Origin: Auanema rhodensis
Lineage: Eukaryota > Nematoda > Chromadorea > Rhabditida > Rhabditidae
Assembly: GCA_964057225.1 (NCBI GenBank)
Contig: OZ059900.1
Coordinates: forward strand, 24,567,638 to 24,631,637
Direction of reading: 5' to 3'
Length of the DNA stretch: 64,000 nucleotides
Shown here: one piece after another, positions 12,655 to 27,200 of the stretch
Layout: each line of letters begins with the position of its first letter
Position numbering within the stretch: position 1 is the stretch's first letter
The notes under the pieces: model-generated
What the model was told of the DNA's origin: nothing
The model's database searches: none
The model's input: the letters and a program-made list of their open reading frames with translations, nothing else
Position numbers and translations under genes: made by a program

Positions 12655-15600
12655 ATGCTTCATTTTAGTATGTAACACGCTGAAATTCGTTGCATTTGAC
12701 GACTCATATGAACAAAAATCGATTTATTCAATATTAGCCATAAGGGGCGTCCCCTCAGAATATGCTAATTTCCTTAATTTTCTAACCCCTGTTTTTTTGT
12801 CGTGAAAGTGGAACTAGACGTTGTACGAACAATTTTGAGCTATGTTTCATTGACATTGCATGAGTTTGAACACATGAAATCGTAAGTCAAAACCTTGTTT
12901 ACAGCGAAATTTCCAAAAACTGGTTTTCCAGCATAATAAAATATTTCTCATGGGAAATACTGTGTTTTTGTATTTTTCTAGTGTTCAGCATGTAAAATGC
13001 TTCATTTTAGTATGTAACTCGCTGAAATTCGTTGCATTTGACGACTCATATGAACAAAAATCGATTTAATCAATATTAGCCATAAGGGGCGTGCCCTCAG
13101 AATATGCTAATTTCCTTAATTTTCTAACCCTTGTTTTTTTGTCGTGAAAGTGGAACTAGACGTTGTACGAACAATTTTGAGCTAGGTTTCATTGACATTG
13201 CATGAGTTTGAACACATGAAATCGTAAGTCAAAACCTTGTTTACAGCGAAATTTCCAAAAACTGGTTTTCCAGCATAATAAAATATTTCTCATGGGAAAT
13301 ACTGTGTTTTTGTATTTTTCTAGTGTTCAGCATGTAAAATGCTTCCTTTTAGTATGTAACACGCTGAAATTCGTTGCATTTGACAACTCATATGAACAAA
13401 AATCGATTTAATCAATATTAGCCATAAGGGGCGTGCCCTCAGAATATGCTAATTTCCTTAGTTTTCTAACCCCTGTTTTTTTGTCGTGAAAGTGGAACTA
13501 GACGTTGTACGAACAATTTTGAGCTAGGTTTCATTGACATTGCATGAGTTTGAACACATGAAATCGTAAGTCAAAACCTTGTTTACAGCGAAATTTCCAA
13601 AAACTGGTTTTCCAGCATAATAAAATATTTCTCATGGGAAATACTGTGTTTTTGTATTTTTCTAGTGTTCAGCATGTAAAATGCTTCATTTTAGTATGTA
13701 ACACGCTGAAATTCGTTGCATTTGACGACTCATATGAACAAAAATCGATTTAATCAATATTAGCCATAAGGGGCGTGCCCTCAAAATATGCTAATTTCCT
13801 TAATTTTCTAACCCCTGTTTTTTTGTCGTGAAAGTGGAACTAGACGTTGTACGAACAATTTTGAGCTAGGTTTCATTGACATTGCATGAGTTTGAACACA
13901 TGAAATCGTAAGTCAAAACCTTGTTTACAGCGAAATTTCCAAAAACTGGTTTTCCAGCATAATAAAATATTTCTCATGGGAAATACTGTGTTTTTGTATT
14001 TTTCTAGTGTTCAGCATGTAAAATGCTTCATTTTAGTATGTAACACGCTGAAATTCGTTGCATTTGACGACTCATATGAACAAAAATCGATTTAATCAAT
14101 ATTAGCCATAAGGGGCGTGCCCTCAGAATATGCTAATTTCCTTAGTTTTCTAACCCCTGTTTTTTTGTCGTGAAAGTGGAACTAGACGTTGTACGAACAA
14201 TTTTGAGCTAGGTTTCATTGACATTGCATGAGTTTGAACACATGAAATCGTAAGTCAAAACCTTGTTTACAGCGAAATTTCCAAAAACTGGTTTTCCAGC
14301 ATAATAAAATATTTCTCATGGGAAATACTGTGTTTTTGTATTTTTCTAGTGTTCAGCATGTAAAATGCTTCATTTTAGTATGTAACACGCTGAAATTCGT
14401 TGCATTTGACGACTCATATGAACAAAAATCGATTTAATCAATATTAGCCATAAGGGGCGTGCCCTCAAAATATGCTAATTTCCTTAATTTTCTAACCCCT
14501 GTTTTTTTGTCGTGAAAGTGGAACTAGACGTTGTACGAACAATTTTGAGCTAGGTTTCATTGACATTGCATGAGTTTGAACACATGAAATCGTAAGTCAA
14601 AACCTTGTTTACAGCGAAATTTCCAAAAACTGGTTTTCCAGCATAATAAAATATTTCTCATGGGAAATACTGTGTTTTTGTATTTTTCTAGTGTTCAGCA
14701 TGTAAAATGCTTCATTTTAGTATGTAACACGCTGAAATTCGTTGCATTTGACGACTCATATGAACAAAAATCGATTTAATCAATATTAGCCATAAGGGGC
14801 GTGCCCTCAGAATATGCTAATTTCCTTAGTTTTCTAACCCCTGTTTTTTTGTCGTGAAAGTGGAACTAGACGTTGTACGAACAATTTTGAGCTAGGTTTC
14901 ATTGACATTGCATGAGTTTGAACACATGAAATCGTAAGTCAAAACCTTGTTTACAGCGAAATTTCCAAAAACTGGTTTTCCAGCATAATAAAATATTTCT
15001 CATGGGAAATACTGTGTTTTTGTATTTTTCTAGTGTTCAGCATGTAAAATGCTTCATTTTAGTATGTAACACGCTGAAATTCGTTGCATTTGACGACTCA
15101 TATGAACAAAAATCGATTTAATCAATATTAGCCATAAGGGGCGTGCCCTCAGAATATGCTAATTTCCTTAATTTTCTAACCCCTGTTTTTTTGTCGTGAA
15201 AGTGGAACTAGACGTTGTACGAACAATTTTGAGCTAGGTTTCATTGACATTGCATGAGTTTGAACACATGAAATCGTAAGTCAAAACCTTGTTTACAGCG
15301 AAACTTCCAAAAACTGGTTTTCCAGCATAATAAAATATTTCTCATGGGAAATACTGTGTTTTTGTATTTTTCTAGTGTTCAGCATGTAAAATGCTTCATT
15401 TTAGTATGTAACACGCTGAAATTCGTTGCATTTGACGACTCATATGAACAAAAATCGATTTAATCAATATTAGCCATAAGGGGCGTGCCCTCAGAATATG
15501 CTAATTTCCTTAATTTTCTAACCCCTGTTTTTTTGTCGTGAAAGTGGAACTAGACGTTGTACGAACAATTTTGAGCTAGGTTTCATTGACATTGCATGAG

Positions 15601-18600
15601 TTTGAACACATGAAATCGTAAGTCAAAACCTTGTTTACAGCGAAATTTCCAAAAACTGGTTTTCCAGCATAATAAAATATTTCTCATGGGAAATACTGTG
15701 TTTTTGTATTTTTCTAGTGTTCAGCATGTAAAATGCTTCATTTTAGTATGTAACTCGCTGAAATTCGTTGCATTTGACGACTCATATGAACAAAAATCGA
15801 TTTAATCAATATTAGCCATAAGGGGCGTGCCCTCAGAATATGCTAATTTCCTTAATTTTCTAACCCTTGTTTTTTTGTCGTGAAAGTGGAACTAGACGTT
15901 GTACGAACAATTTTGAGCTAGGTTTCATTGACATTGCATGAGTTTGAACACATGAAATCGTAAGTCAAAACCTTGTTTACAGCGAAATTTCCAAAAACTG
16001 GTTTTCCAGCATAATAAAATATTTCTCAAGGGAAATACTGTGTTTTTGTATTTTTCTAGTGTTCAGCATGTAAAATGCTTCCTTTTAGTATGTAACACGC
16101 TGAAATTCGTTGCATTTGACGACTCATATGAACAAAAATCGATTTAATCAATATTAGCCATAAGGGGCGTGCCCTCAGAATATGCTAATTTCCTTAGTTT
16201 TCTAACCCCTGTTTTTTTGTCGTGAAAGTGGAACTAGACGTTGTACGAACAATTTTGAGCTAGGTTTCATTGACATTGCATGAGTTTGAACACATGAAAT
16301 CGTAAGTCAAAACCTTGTTTACAGCGAAATTTCCAAAAACTGGTTTTCCAGCATAATAAAATATTTCTCATGGGAAATACTGTGTTTTTGTATTTTTCTA
16401 GTGTTCAGCATGTAAAATGCTTCATTTTAGTATGTAACACGCTGAAATTCGTTGCATTTGACGACTCATATGAACAAAAATCGATTTATTCAATATTAGC
16501 CATAAGGGGCGTCCCCTCAGAATATGCTAATTTCCTTAATTTTCTAACCCCTGTTTTTTTGTCGTGAAAGTGGAACTAGACGTTGTACGAACAATTTTGA
16601 GCTATGTTTCATTGACATTGCATGAGTTTGAACACATGAAATCGTAAGTCAAAACCTTGTTTACAGCGAAATTTCCAAAAACTGGTTTTCCAGCATAATA
16701 AAATATTTCTCATGGGAAATACTGTGTTTTTGTATTTTTCTAGTGTTCAGCATGTAAAATGCTTCATTTTAGTATGTAACTCGCTGAAATTCGTTGCATT
16801 TGACGACTCATATGAACAAAAATCGATTTAATCAATATTAGCCATAAGGGGCGTGCCCTCAGAATATGCTAATTTCCTTAATTTTCTAACCCTTGTTTTT
16901 TTGTCGTGAAAGTGGAACTAGACGTTGTACGAACAATTTTGAGCTAGGTTTCATTGACATTGCATGAGTTTGAACACATGAAATCGTAAGTCAAAACCTT
17001 GTTTACAGCGAAATTTCCAAAAACTGGTTTTCCAGCATAATAAAATATTTCTCATGGGAAATACTGTGTTTTTGTATTTTTCTAGTGTTCAGCATGTAAA
17101 ATGCTTCCTTTTAGTATGTAACACGCTGAAATTCGTTGCATTTGACGACTCATATGAACAAAAATCGATTTAATCAATATTAGCCATAAGGGGCGTGCCC
17201 TCAGAATATGCTAATTTCCTTAGTTTTCTAACCCCTGTTTTTTTGTCGTGAAAGTGGAACTAGACGTTGTACGAACAATTTTGAGCTAGGTTTCATTGAC
17301 ATTGCATGAGTTTGAACACATGAAATCGTAAGTCAAAACCTTGTTTACAGCGAAATTTCCAAAAACTGGTTTTCCAGCATAATAAAATATTTCTCATGGG
17401 AAATACTGTGTTTTTGTATTTTTCTAGTGTTCAGCATGTAAAATGCTTCATTTTAGTATGTAACACGCTGAAATTCGTTGCATTTGACGACTCATATGAA
17501 CAAAAATCGATTTAATCAATATTAGCCATAAGGGGCGTGCCCTCAGAATATGCTAATTTCCTTAATTTTCTAACCCCTGTTTTTTTGTCGTGAAAGTGGA
17601 ACTAGACGTTGTACGAACAATTTTGAGCTATGTTTCATTGACATTGCATGAGTTTGAACACATGAAATCGTAAGTCAAAACCTTGTTTACAGCGAAATTT
17701 CCAAAAACTGGTTTTCCAGCATAATAAAATATTTCTCATGGGAAATACTGTGTTTTTGTATTTTTCTAGTGTTCAGCATGTAAAATGCTTCATTTTAGTA
17801 TGTAACACGCTGAAATTCGTTGCATTTGACGACTCATATGAACAAAAATCGATTTAATCAATATTAGCCATAAGGGGCGTGCCCTCAGAATATGCTAATT
17901 TCCTTAATTTTCTAACCCTTGTTTTTTTGTCGTGAAAGTGGAACTAGACGTTGTACGAACAATTTTGAGCTAGGTTTCATTGACATTGCATGAGTTTGAA
18001 CACATGAAATCGTAAGTCAAAACCTTGTTTACAGCGAAATTTCCAAAAACTGGTTTTCCAGCATAATAAAATATTTCTCATGGGAAATACTGTGTTTTTG
18101 TATTTTTCTAGTGTTCAGCATGTAAAATGCTTCATTTTAGTATGTAACATGCTGAAATTCGTTGCATTTGACGACTCATATGAACAAAAATCGATTTAAT
18201 CAATATTAGCCATAAGGGGCGTGCCCTCAGAATATGCTAATTTCCTTAATTTTCTAACCCCTGTTTTTTTGTCGTGAAAGTGGAACTAGACGTTGTACGA
18301 ACAATTTTGAGCTAGGTTTCATTGACATTGCATGAGTTTGAACACATGAAATCGTAAGTCAAAACCTTGTTTACAGCGAAATTTCCAAAAACTGGTTTTC
18401 CAGCATAATAAAATATTTCTCATGGGAAATACTGTGTTTTTGTATTTTTCTAGTGTTCAGCATGTAAAATGCTTCATTTTAGTATGTAACACGCTGAAAT
18501 TCGTTGCATTTGACGACTCATATGAACAAAAATCGATTTAATCAATATTAGCCATAAGGGGCGTGCCCTCAGAATATGCTAATTTCCTTAATTTTCTAAC

Positions 18601-20178
18601 CCCTGTTTTTTTGTCGTGAAAGTGGAACTAGACGTTGTACGAACAATTTTGAGCTAGGTTTCATTGACATTGCATGAGTTTGAACACATGAAATCGTAAG
18701 TCAAAACCTTGTTTACAGCGAAATTTCCAAAAACTGGTTTTCCAGCATAATAAAATATTTCTCATGGGAAATACTGTGTTTTTGTATTTTTCTAGGGTTC
18801 AGCATGTAAAATGCTTCATTTTAGTATGTAACTCGCTGAAATTCGTTGCATTTGACGACTCATATGAACAAAAATCGATTTAATCAATATTAGCCATAAG
18901 GGGCGTGCCCTCAGAATATGCTAATTTCCTTAATTTTCTAACCCTTGTTTTTTTGTCGTAAAAGTGGAACTAGACGTTGTACGAACAATTTTGAGCTAGG
19001 TTTCATTGACATTGCATGAGTTTGAACACATGAAATCGTAAGTCAAAACCTTGTTTACAGCGAAATTTCCAAAAACTGGTTTTCCAGCATAATAAAATAT
19101 TTCTCAAGGGAAATACTGTGTTTTTGTATTTTTCTAGTGTTCAGCATGTAAAATGCTTCCTTTTAGTATGTAACACGCTGAAATTCGTTGCATTTGACGA
19201 CTCATATGAACAAAAATCGATTTAATCAATATTAGCCATAAGGGGCGTGCCCTCAGAATATGCTAATTTCCTTAGTTTTCTAACCCCTGTTTTTTTGTCG
19301 TGAAAGTGGAACTAGACGTTGTACGAACAATTTTGAGCTAGGTTTCATTGACATTGCATGAGTTTGAACACATGAAATCGTAAGTCAAAACCTTGTTTAC
19401 AGCGAAATTTCCAAAAACTGGTTTTCCAGCATAATAAAATATTTCTCATGGGAAATACTGTGTTTTTGTATTTTTCTAGTGTTCAGCATGTAAAATGCTT
19501 CATTTTAGTATGTAACACGCTGAAATTCGTTGCATTTGACGACTCATATGAACAAAAATCGATTTATTCAATATTAGCCATAAGGGGCGTCCCCTCAGAA
19601 TATGCTAATTTCCTTAATTTTCTAACCCCTGTTTTTTTGTCGTGAAAGTGGAACTAGACGTTGTACGAACAATTTTGAGCTATGTTTCATTGACATTGCA
19701 TGAGTTTGAACACATGAAATCGTAAGTCAAAACCTTGTTTACAGCGAAATTTCCAAAAACTGGTTTTCCAGCATAATAAAATATTTCTCATGGGAAATAC
19801 TGTGTTTTTGTATTTTTCTAGTGTTCAGCATGTAAAATGCTTCATTTTAGTATGTAACTCGCTGAAATTCGTTGCATTTGACGACTCATATGAACAAAAA
19901 TCGATTTAATCAATATTAGCCATAAGGGGCGTGCCCTCAGAATATGCTAATTTCCTTAATTTTCTAACCCTTGTTTTTTTGTCGTGAAAGTGGAACTAGA
20001 CGTTGTACGAACAATTTTGAGCTAGGTTTCATTGACATTGCATGAGTTTGAACACATGAAATCGTAAGTCAAAACCTTGTTTACAGCGAAATTTCCAAAA
20101 ACTGGTTTTCCAGCATAATAAAATATTTCTCATGGGAAATACTGTGTTTTTGTATTTTTCTAGTGTTCAGCATGTAAA
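12655..20178. repeat. 22-monomer block, copy 1 (7,524 bp)
   Basis: Monomers 38-59. The variant order is matched monomer by monomer in 21,205-28,728, at an offset of exactly 8,550 bp (25 monomers). Diagnostic single-base markers are T256C at 15304 and T328G at 18796. By eye I found two differences from the other copy: mp23 of monomer 53 (17807, A here and T in the other copy) and mp150 of monomer 56 (18960, A here and G there). This implies a very recent duplication or conversion. Confidence 0.85.
13681..15048. repeat. Alternating dimer run, G104A / A123G (684-bp period)
   Basis: Monomers 41-44 alternate between a type with G104A (CTCAAAAT) and a type with A123G (TTAGTTTT), giving two tandem copies of a 684-bp dimer. 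The same run appears at 22,231-23,598 in the duplicated block. It is a local HOR nested inside the 8.55-kb offset repeat. Confidence 0.8.
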
Positions 20179-21204
20179 ATGCTTCATTTTAGTATGTAAC
20201 ACGCTGAAATTCGTTGCATTTGACGACTCATATGAACAAAAATCGATTTATTCAATATTAGCCATAAGGGGCGTCCCCTCAGAATATGCTAATTTCCTTA
20301 ATTTTCTAACCCCTGTTTTTTTGTCGTGAAAGTGGAACTAGACGTTGTACGAACAATTTTGAGCTATGTTTCATTGACATTGCATGAGTTTGAACACATG
20401 AAATCGTAAGTCAAAACCTTGTTTACAGCGAAATTTCCAAAAACTGGTTTTCCAGCATAATAAAATATTTCTCATGGGAAATACTGTGTTTTTGTATTTT
20501 TCTAGTGTTCAGCATGTAAAATGCTTCATTTTAGTATGTAACTCGCTGAAATTCGTTGCATTTGACGACTCATATGAACAAAAATCGATTTAATCAATAT
20601 TAGCCATAAGGGGCGTGCCCTCAGAATATGCTAATTTCCTTAATTTTCTAACCCTTGTTTTTTTGTCGTGAAAGTGGAACTAGACGTTGTACGAACAATT
20701 TTGAGCTAGGTTTCATTGACATTGCATGAGTTTGAACACATGAAATCGTAAGTCAAAACCTTGTTTACAGCGAAATTTCCAAAAACTGGTTTTCCAGCAT
20801 AATAAAATATTTCTCATGGGAAATACTGTGTTTTTGTATTTTTCTAGTGTTCAGCATGTAAAATGCTTCCTTTTAGTATGTAACACGCTGAAATTCGTTG
20901 CATTTGACAACTCATATGAACAAAAATCGATTTAATCAATATTAGCCATAAGGGGCGTGCCCTCAGAATATGCTAATTTCCTTAGTTTTCTAACCCCTGT
21001 TTTTTTGTCGTGAAAGTGGAACTAGACGTTGTACGAACAATTTTGAGCTAGGTTTCATTGACATTGCATGAGTTTGAACACATGAAATCGTAAGTCAAAA
21101 CCTTGTTTACAGCGAAATTTCCAAAAACTGGTTTTCCAGCATAATAAAATATTTCTCATGGGAAATACTGTGTTTTTGTATTTTTCTAGTGTTCAGCATG
21201 TAAA
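20179..21204. repeat. Three-monomer spacer, tandem copy of the following trimer
   Basis: Monomers 60-62 lie between the two 22-monomer blocks. Their order (A73T/G97C/G189T unit, T23/T135 unit, A8C/G47A/A123G unit) is the same as monomers 63-65 immediately downstream and monomers 38-40 upstream. They are therefore a 1,026-bp tandem duplicate of the start of the block rather than unrelated filler. The eight-monomer and 25-monomer periodicities are thus layered on a trimer duplication at this point. Confidence 0.75.
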
Positions 21205-24200
21205 ATGCTTCATTTTAGTATGTAACACGCTGAAATTCGTTGCATTTGACGACTCATATGAACAAAAATCGATTTATTCAATATTAGCCATAAGGGGCGT
21301 CCCCTCAGAATATGCTAATTTCCTTAATTTTCTAACCCCTGTTTTTTTGTCGTGAAAGTGGAACTAGACGTTGTACGAACAATTTTGAGCTATGTTTCAT
21401 TGACATTGCATGAGTTTGAACACATGAAATCGTAAGTCAAAACCTTGTTTACAGCGAAATTTCCAAAAACTGGTTTTCCAGCATAATAAAATATTTCTCA
21501 TGGGAAATACTGTGTTTTTGTATTTTTCTAGTGTTCAGCATGTAAAATGCTTCATTTTAGTATGTAACTCGCTGAAATTCGTTGCATTTGACGACTCATA
21601 TGAACAAAAATCGATTTAATCAATATTAGCCATAAGGGGCGTGCCCTCAGAATATGCTAATTTCCTTAATTTTCTAACCCTTGTTTTTTTGTCGTGAAAG
21701 TGGAACTAGACGTTGTACGAACAATTTTGAGCTAGGTTTCATTGACATTGCATGAGTTTGAACACATGAAATCGTAAGTCAAAACCTTGTTTACAGCGAA
21801 ATTTCCAAAAACTGGTTTTCCAGCATAATAAAATATTTCTCATGGGAAATACTGTGTTTTTGTATTTTTCTAGTGTTCAGCATGTAAAATGCTTCCTTTT
21901 AGTATGTAACACGCTGAAATTCGTTGCATTTGACAACTCATATGAACAAAAATCGATTTAATCAATATTAGCCATAAGGGGCGTGCCCTCAGAATATGCT
22001 AATTTCCTTAGTTTTCTAACCCCTGTTTTTTTGTCGTGAAAGTGGAACTAGACGTTGTACGAACAATTTTGAGCTAGGTTTCATTGACATTGCATGAGTT
22101 TGAACACATGAAATCGTAAGTCAAAACCTTGTTTACAGCGAAATTTCCAAAAACTGGTTTTCCAGCATAATAAAATATTTCTCATGGGAAATACTGTGTT
22201 TTTGTATTTTTCTAGTGTTCAGCATGTAAAATGCTTCATTTTAGTATGTAACACGCTGAAATTCGTTGCATTTGACGACTCATATGAACAAAAATCGATT
22301 TAATCAATATTAGCCATAAGGGGCGTGCCCTCAAAATATGCTAATTTCCTTAATTTTCTAACCCCTGTTTTTTTGTCGTGAAAGTGGAACTAGACGTTGT
22401 ACGAACAATTTTGAGCTAGGTTTCATTGACATTGCATGAGTTTGAACACATGAAATCGTAAGTCAAAACCTTGTTTACAGCGAAATTTCCAAAAACTGGT
22501 TTTCCAGCATAATAAAATATTTCTCATGGGAAATACTGTGTTTTTGTATTTTTCTAGTGTTCAGCATGTAAAATGCTTCATTTTAGTATGTAACACGCTG
22601 AAATTCGTTGCATTTGACGACTCATATGAACAAAAATCGATTTAATCAATATTAGCCATAAGGGGCGTGCCCTCAGAATATGCTAATTTCCTTAGTTTTC
22701 TAACCCCTGTTTTTTTGTCGTGAAAGTGGAACTAGACGTTGTACGAACAATTTTGAGCTAGGTTTCATTGACATTGCATGAGTTTGAACACATGAAATCG
22801 TAAGTCAAAACCTTGTTTACAGCGAAATTTCCAAAAACTGGTTTTCCAGCATAATAAAATATTTCTCATGGGAAATACTGTGTTTTTGTATTTTTCTAGT
22901 GTTCAGCATGTAAAATGCTTCATTTTAGTATGTAACACGCTGAAATTCGTTGCATTTGACGACTCATATGAACAAAAATCGATTTAATCAATATTAGCCA
23001 TAAGGGGCGTGCCCTCAAAATATGCTAATTTCCTTAATTTTCTAACCCCTGTTTTTTTGTCGTGAAAGTGGAACTAGACGTTGTACGAACAATTTTGAGC
23101 TAGGTTTCATTGACATTGCATGAGTTTGAACACATGAAATCGTAAGTCAAAACCTTGTTTACAGCGAAATTTCCAAAAACTGGTTTTCCAGCATAATAAA
23201 ATATTTCTCATGGGAAATACTGTGTTTTTGTATTTTTCTAGTGTTCAGCATGTAAAATGCTTCATTTTAGTATGTAACACGCTGAAATTCGTTGCATTTG
23301 ACGACTCATATGAACAAAAATCGATTTAATCAATATTAGCCATAAGGGGCGTGCCCTCAGAATATGCTAATTTCCTTAGTTTTCTAACCCCTGTTTTTTT
23401 GTCGTGAAAGTGGAACTAGACGTTGTACGAACAATTTTGAGCTAGGTTTCATTGACATTGCATGAGTTTGAACACATGAAATCGTAAGTCAAAACCTTGT
23501 TTACAGCGAAATTTCCAAAAACTGGTTTTCCAGCATAATAAAATATTTCTCATGGGAAATACTGTGTTTTTGTATTTTTCTAGTGTTCAGCATGTAAAAT
23601 GCTTCATTTTAGTATGTAACACGCTGAAATTCGTTGCATTTGACGACTCATATGAACAAAAATCGATTTAATCAATATTAGCCATAAGGGGCGTGCCCTC
23701 AGAATATGCTAATTTCCTTAATTTTCTAACCCCTGTTTTTTTGTCGTGAAAGTGGAACTAGACGTTGTACGAACAATTTTGAGCTAGGTTTCATTGACAT
23801 TGCATGAGTTTGAACACATGAAATCGTAAGTCAAAACCTTGTTTACAGCGAAACTTCCAAAAACTGGTTTTCCAGCATAATAAAATATTTCTCATGGGAA
23901 ATACTGTGTTTTTGTATTTTTCTAGTGTTCAGCATGTAAAATGCTTCATTTTAGTATGTAACACGCTGAAATTCGTTGCATTTGACGACTCATATGAACA
24001 AAAATCGATTTAATCAATATTAGCCATAAGGGGCGTGCCCTCAGAATATGCTAATTTCCTTAATTTTCTAACCCCTGTTTTTTTGTCGTGAAAGTGGAAC
24101 TAGACGTTGTACGAACAATTTTGAGCTAGGTTTCATTGACATTGCATGAGTTTGAACACATGAAATCGTAAGTCAAAACCTTGTTTACAGCGAAATTTCC

Positions 24201-27200
24201 AAAAACTGGTTTTCCAGCATAATAAAATATTTCTCATGGGAAATACTGTGTTTTTGTATTTTTCTAGTGTTCAGCATGTAAAATGCTTCATTTTAGTATG
24301 TAACTCGCTGAAATTCGTTGCATTTGACGACTCATATGAACAAAAATCGATTTAATCAATATTAGCCATAAGGGGCGTGCCCTCAGAATATGCTAATTTC
24401 CTTAATTTTCTAACCCTTGTTTTTTTGTCGTGAAAGTGGAACTAGACGTTGTACGAACAATTTTGAGCTAGGTTTCATTGACATTGCATGAGTTTGAACA
24501 CATGAAATCGTAAGTCAAAACCTTGTTTACAGCGAAATTTCCAAAAACTGGTTTTCCAGCATAATAAAATATTTCTCAAGGGAAATACTGTGTTTTTGTA
24601 TTTTTCTAGTGTTCAGCATGTAAAATGCTTCCTTTTAGTATGTAACACGCTGAAATTCGTTGCATTTGACGACTCATATGAACAAAAATCGATTTAATCA
24701 ATATTAGCCATAAGGGGCGTGCCCTCAGAATATGCTAATTTCCTTAGTTTTCTAACCCCTGTTTTTTTGTCGTGAAAGTGGAACTAGACGTTGTACGAAC
24801 AATTTTGAGCTAGGTTTCATTGACATTGCATGAGTTTGAACACATGAAATCGTAAGTCAAAACCTTGTTTACAGCGAAATTTCCAAAAACTGGTTTTCCA
24901 GCATAATAAAATATTTCTCATGGGAAATACTGTGTTTTTGTATTTTTCTAGTGTTCAGCATGTAAAATGCTTCATTTTAGTATGTAACACGCTGAAATTC
25001 GTTGCATTTGACGACTCATATGAACAAAAATCGATTTATTCAATATTAGCCATAAGGGGCGTCCCCTCAGAATATGCTAATTTCCTTAATTTTCTAACCC
25101 CTGTTTTTTTGTCGTGAAAGTGGAACTAGACGTTGTACGAACAATTTTGAGCTATGTTTCATTGACATTGCATGAGTTTGAACACATGAAATCGTAAGTC
25201 AAAACCTTGTTTACAGCGAAATTTCCAAAAACTGGTTTTCCAGCATAATAAAATATTTCTCATGGGAAATACTGTGTTTTTGTATTTTTCTAGTGTTCAG
25301 CATGTAAAATGCTTCATTTTAGTATGTAACTCGCTGAAATTCGTTGCATTTGACGACTCATATGAACAAAAATCGATTTAATCAATATTAGCCATAAGGG
25401 GCGTGCCCTCAGAATATGCTAATTTCCTTAATTTTCTAACCCTTGTTTTTTTGTCGTGAAAGTGGAACTAGACGTTGTACGAACAATTTTGAGCTAGGTT
25501 TCATTGACATTGCATGAGTTTGAACACATGAAATCGTAAGTCAAAACCTTGTTTACAGCGAAATTTCCAAAAACTGGTTTTCCAGCATAATAAAATATTT
25601 CTCATGGGAAATACTGTGTTTTTGTATTTTTCTAGTGTTCAGCATGTAAAATGCTTCCTTTTAGTATGTAACACGCTGAAATTCGTTGCATTTGACGACT
25701 CATATGAACAAAAATCGATTTAATCAATATTAGCCATAAGGGGCGTGCCCTCAGAATATGCTAATTTCCTTAGTTTTCTAACCCCTGTTTTTTTGTCGTG
25801 AAAGTGGAACTAGACGTTGTACGAACAATTTTGAGCTAGGTTTCATTGACATTGCATGAGTTTGAACACATGAAATCGTAAGTCAAAACCTTGTTTACAG
25901 CGAAATTTCCAAAAACTGGTTTTCCAGCATAATAAAATATTTCTCATGGGAAATACTGTGTTTTTGTATTTTTCTAGTGTTCAGCATGTAAAATGCTTCA
26001 TTTTAGTATGTAACACGCTGAAATTCGTTGCATTTGACGACTCATATGAACAAAAATCGATTTAATCAATATTAGCCATAAGGGGCGTGCCCTCAGAATA
26101 TGCTAATTTCCTTAATTTTCTAACCCCTGTTTTTTTGTCGTGAAAGTGGAACTAGACGTTGTACGAACAATTTTGAGCTATGTTTCATTGACATTGCATG
26201 AGTTTGAACACATGAAATCGTAAGTCAAAACCTTGTTTACAGCGAAATTTCCAAAAACTGGTTTTCCAGCATAATAAAATATTTCTCATGGGAAATACTG
26301 TGTTTTTGTATTTTTCTAGTGTTCAGCATGTAAAATGCTTCATTTTAGTATGTAACTCGCTGAAATTCGTTGCATTTGACGACTCATATGAACAAAAATC
26401 GATTTAATCAATATTAGCCATAAGGGGCGTGCCCTCAGAATATGCTAATTTCCTTAATTTTCTAACCCTTGTTTTTTTGTCGTGAAAGTGGAACTAGACG
26501 TTGTACGAACAATTTTGAGCTAGGTTTCATTGACATTGCATGAGTTTGAACACATGAAATCGTAAGTCAAAACCTTGTTTACAGCGAAATTTCCAAAAAC
26601 TGGTTTTCCAGCATAATAAAATATTTCTCATGGGAAATACTGTGTTTTTGTATTTTTCTAGTGTTCAGCATGTAAAATGCTTCATTTTAGTATGTAACAT
26701 GCTGAAATTCGTTGCATTTGACGACTCATATGAACAAAAATCGATTTAATCAATATTAGCCATAAGGGGCGTGCCCTCAGAATATGCTAATTTCCTTAAT
26801 TTTCTAACCCCTGTTTTTTTGTCGTGAAAGTGGAACTAGACGTTGTACGAACAATTTTGAGCTAGGTTTCATTGACATTGCATGAGTTTGAACACATGAA
26901 ATCGTAAGTCAAAACCTTGTTTACAGCGAAATTTCCAAAAACTGGTTTTCCAGCATAATAAAATATTTCTCATGGGAAATACTGTGTTTTTGTATTTTTC
27001 TAGTGTTCAGCATGTAAAATGCTTCATTTTAGTATGTAACACGCTGAAATTCGTTGCATTTGACGACTCATATGAACAAAAATCGATTTAATCAATATTA
27101 GCCATAAGGGGCGTGCCCTCAGAATATGCTAATTTCCTTAATTTTCTAACCCCTGTTTTTTTGTCGTGAAAGTGGAACTAGACGTTGTACGAACAATTTT

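Noticed and set aside
12608-12805. 65-codon open frame, repeated at 16370, 19448, 20132, 21158, 24920 and 27998
   Set aside because: It exists only because A73T turns an in-frame TAA into TAT. The same frame is closed in the great majority of monomers, copies spread with the array, and neither codon use nor any motif suggests a protein.
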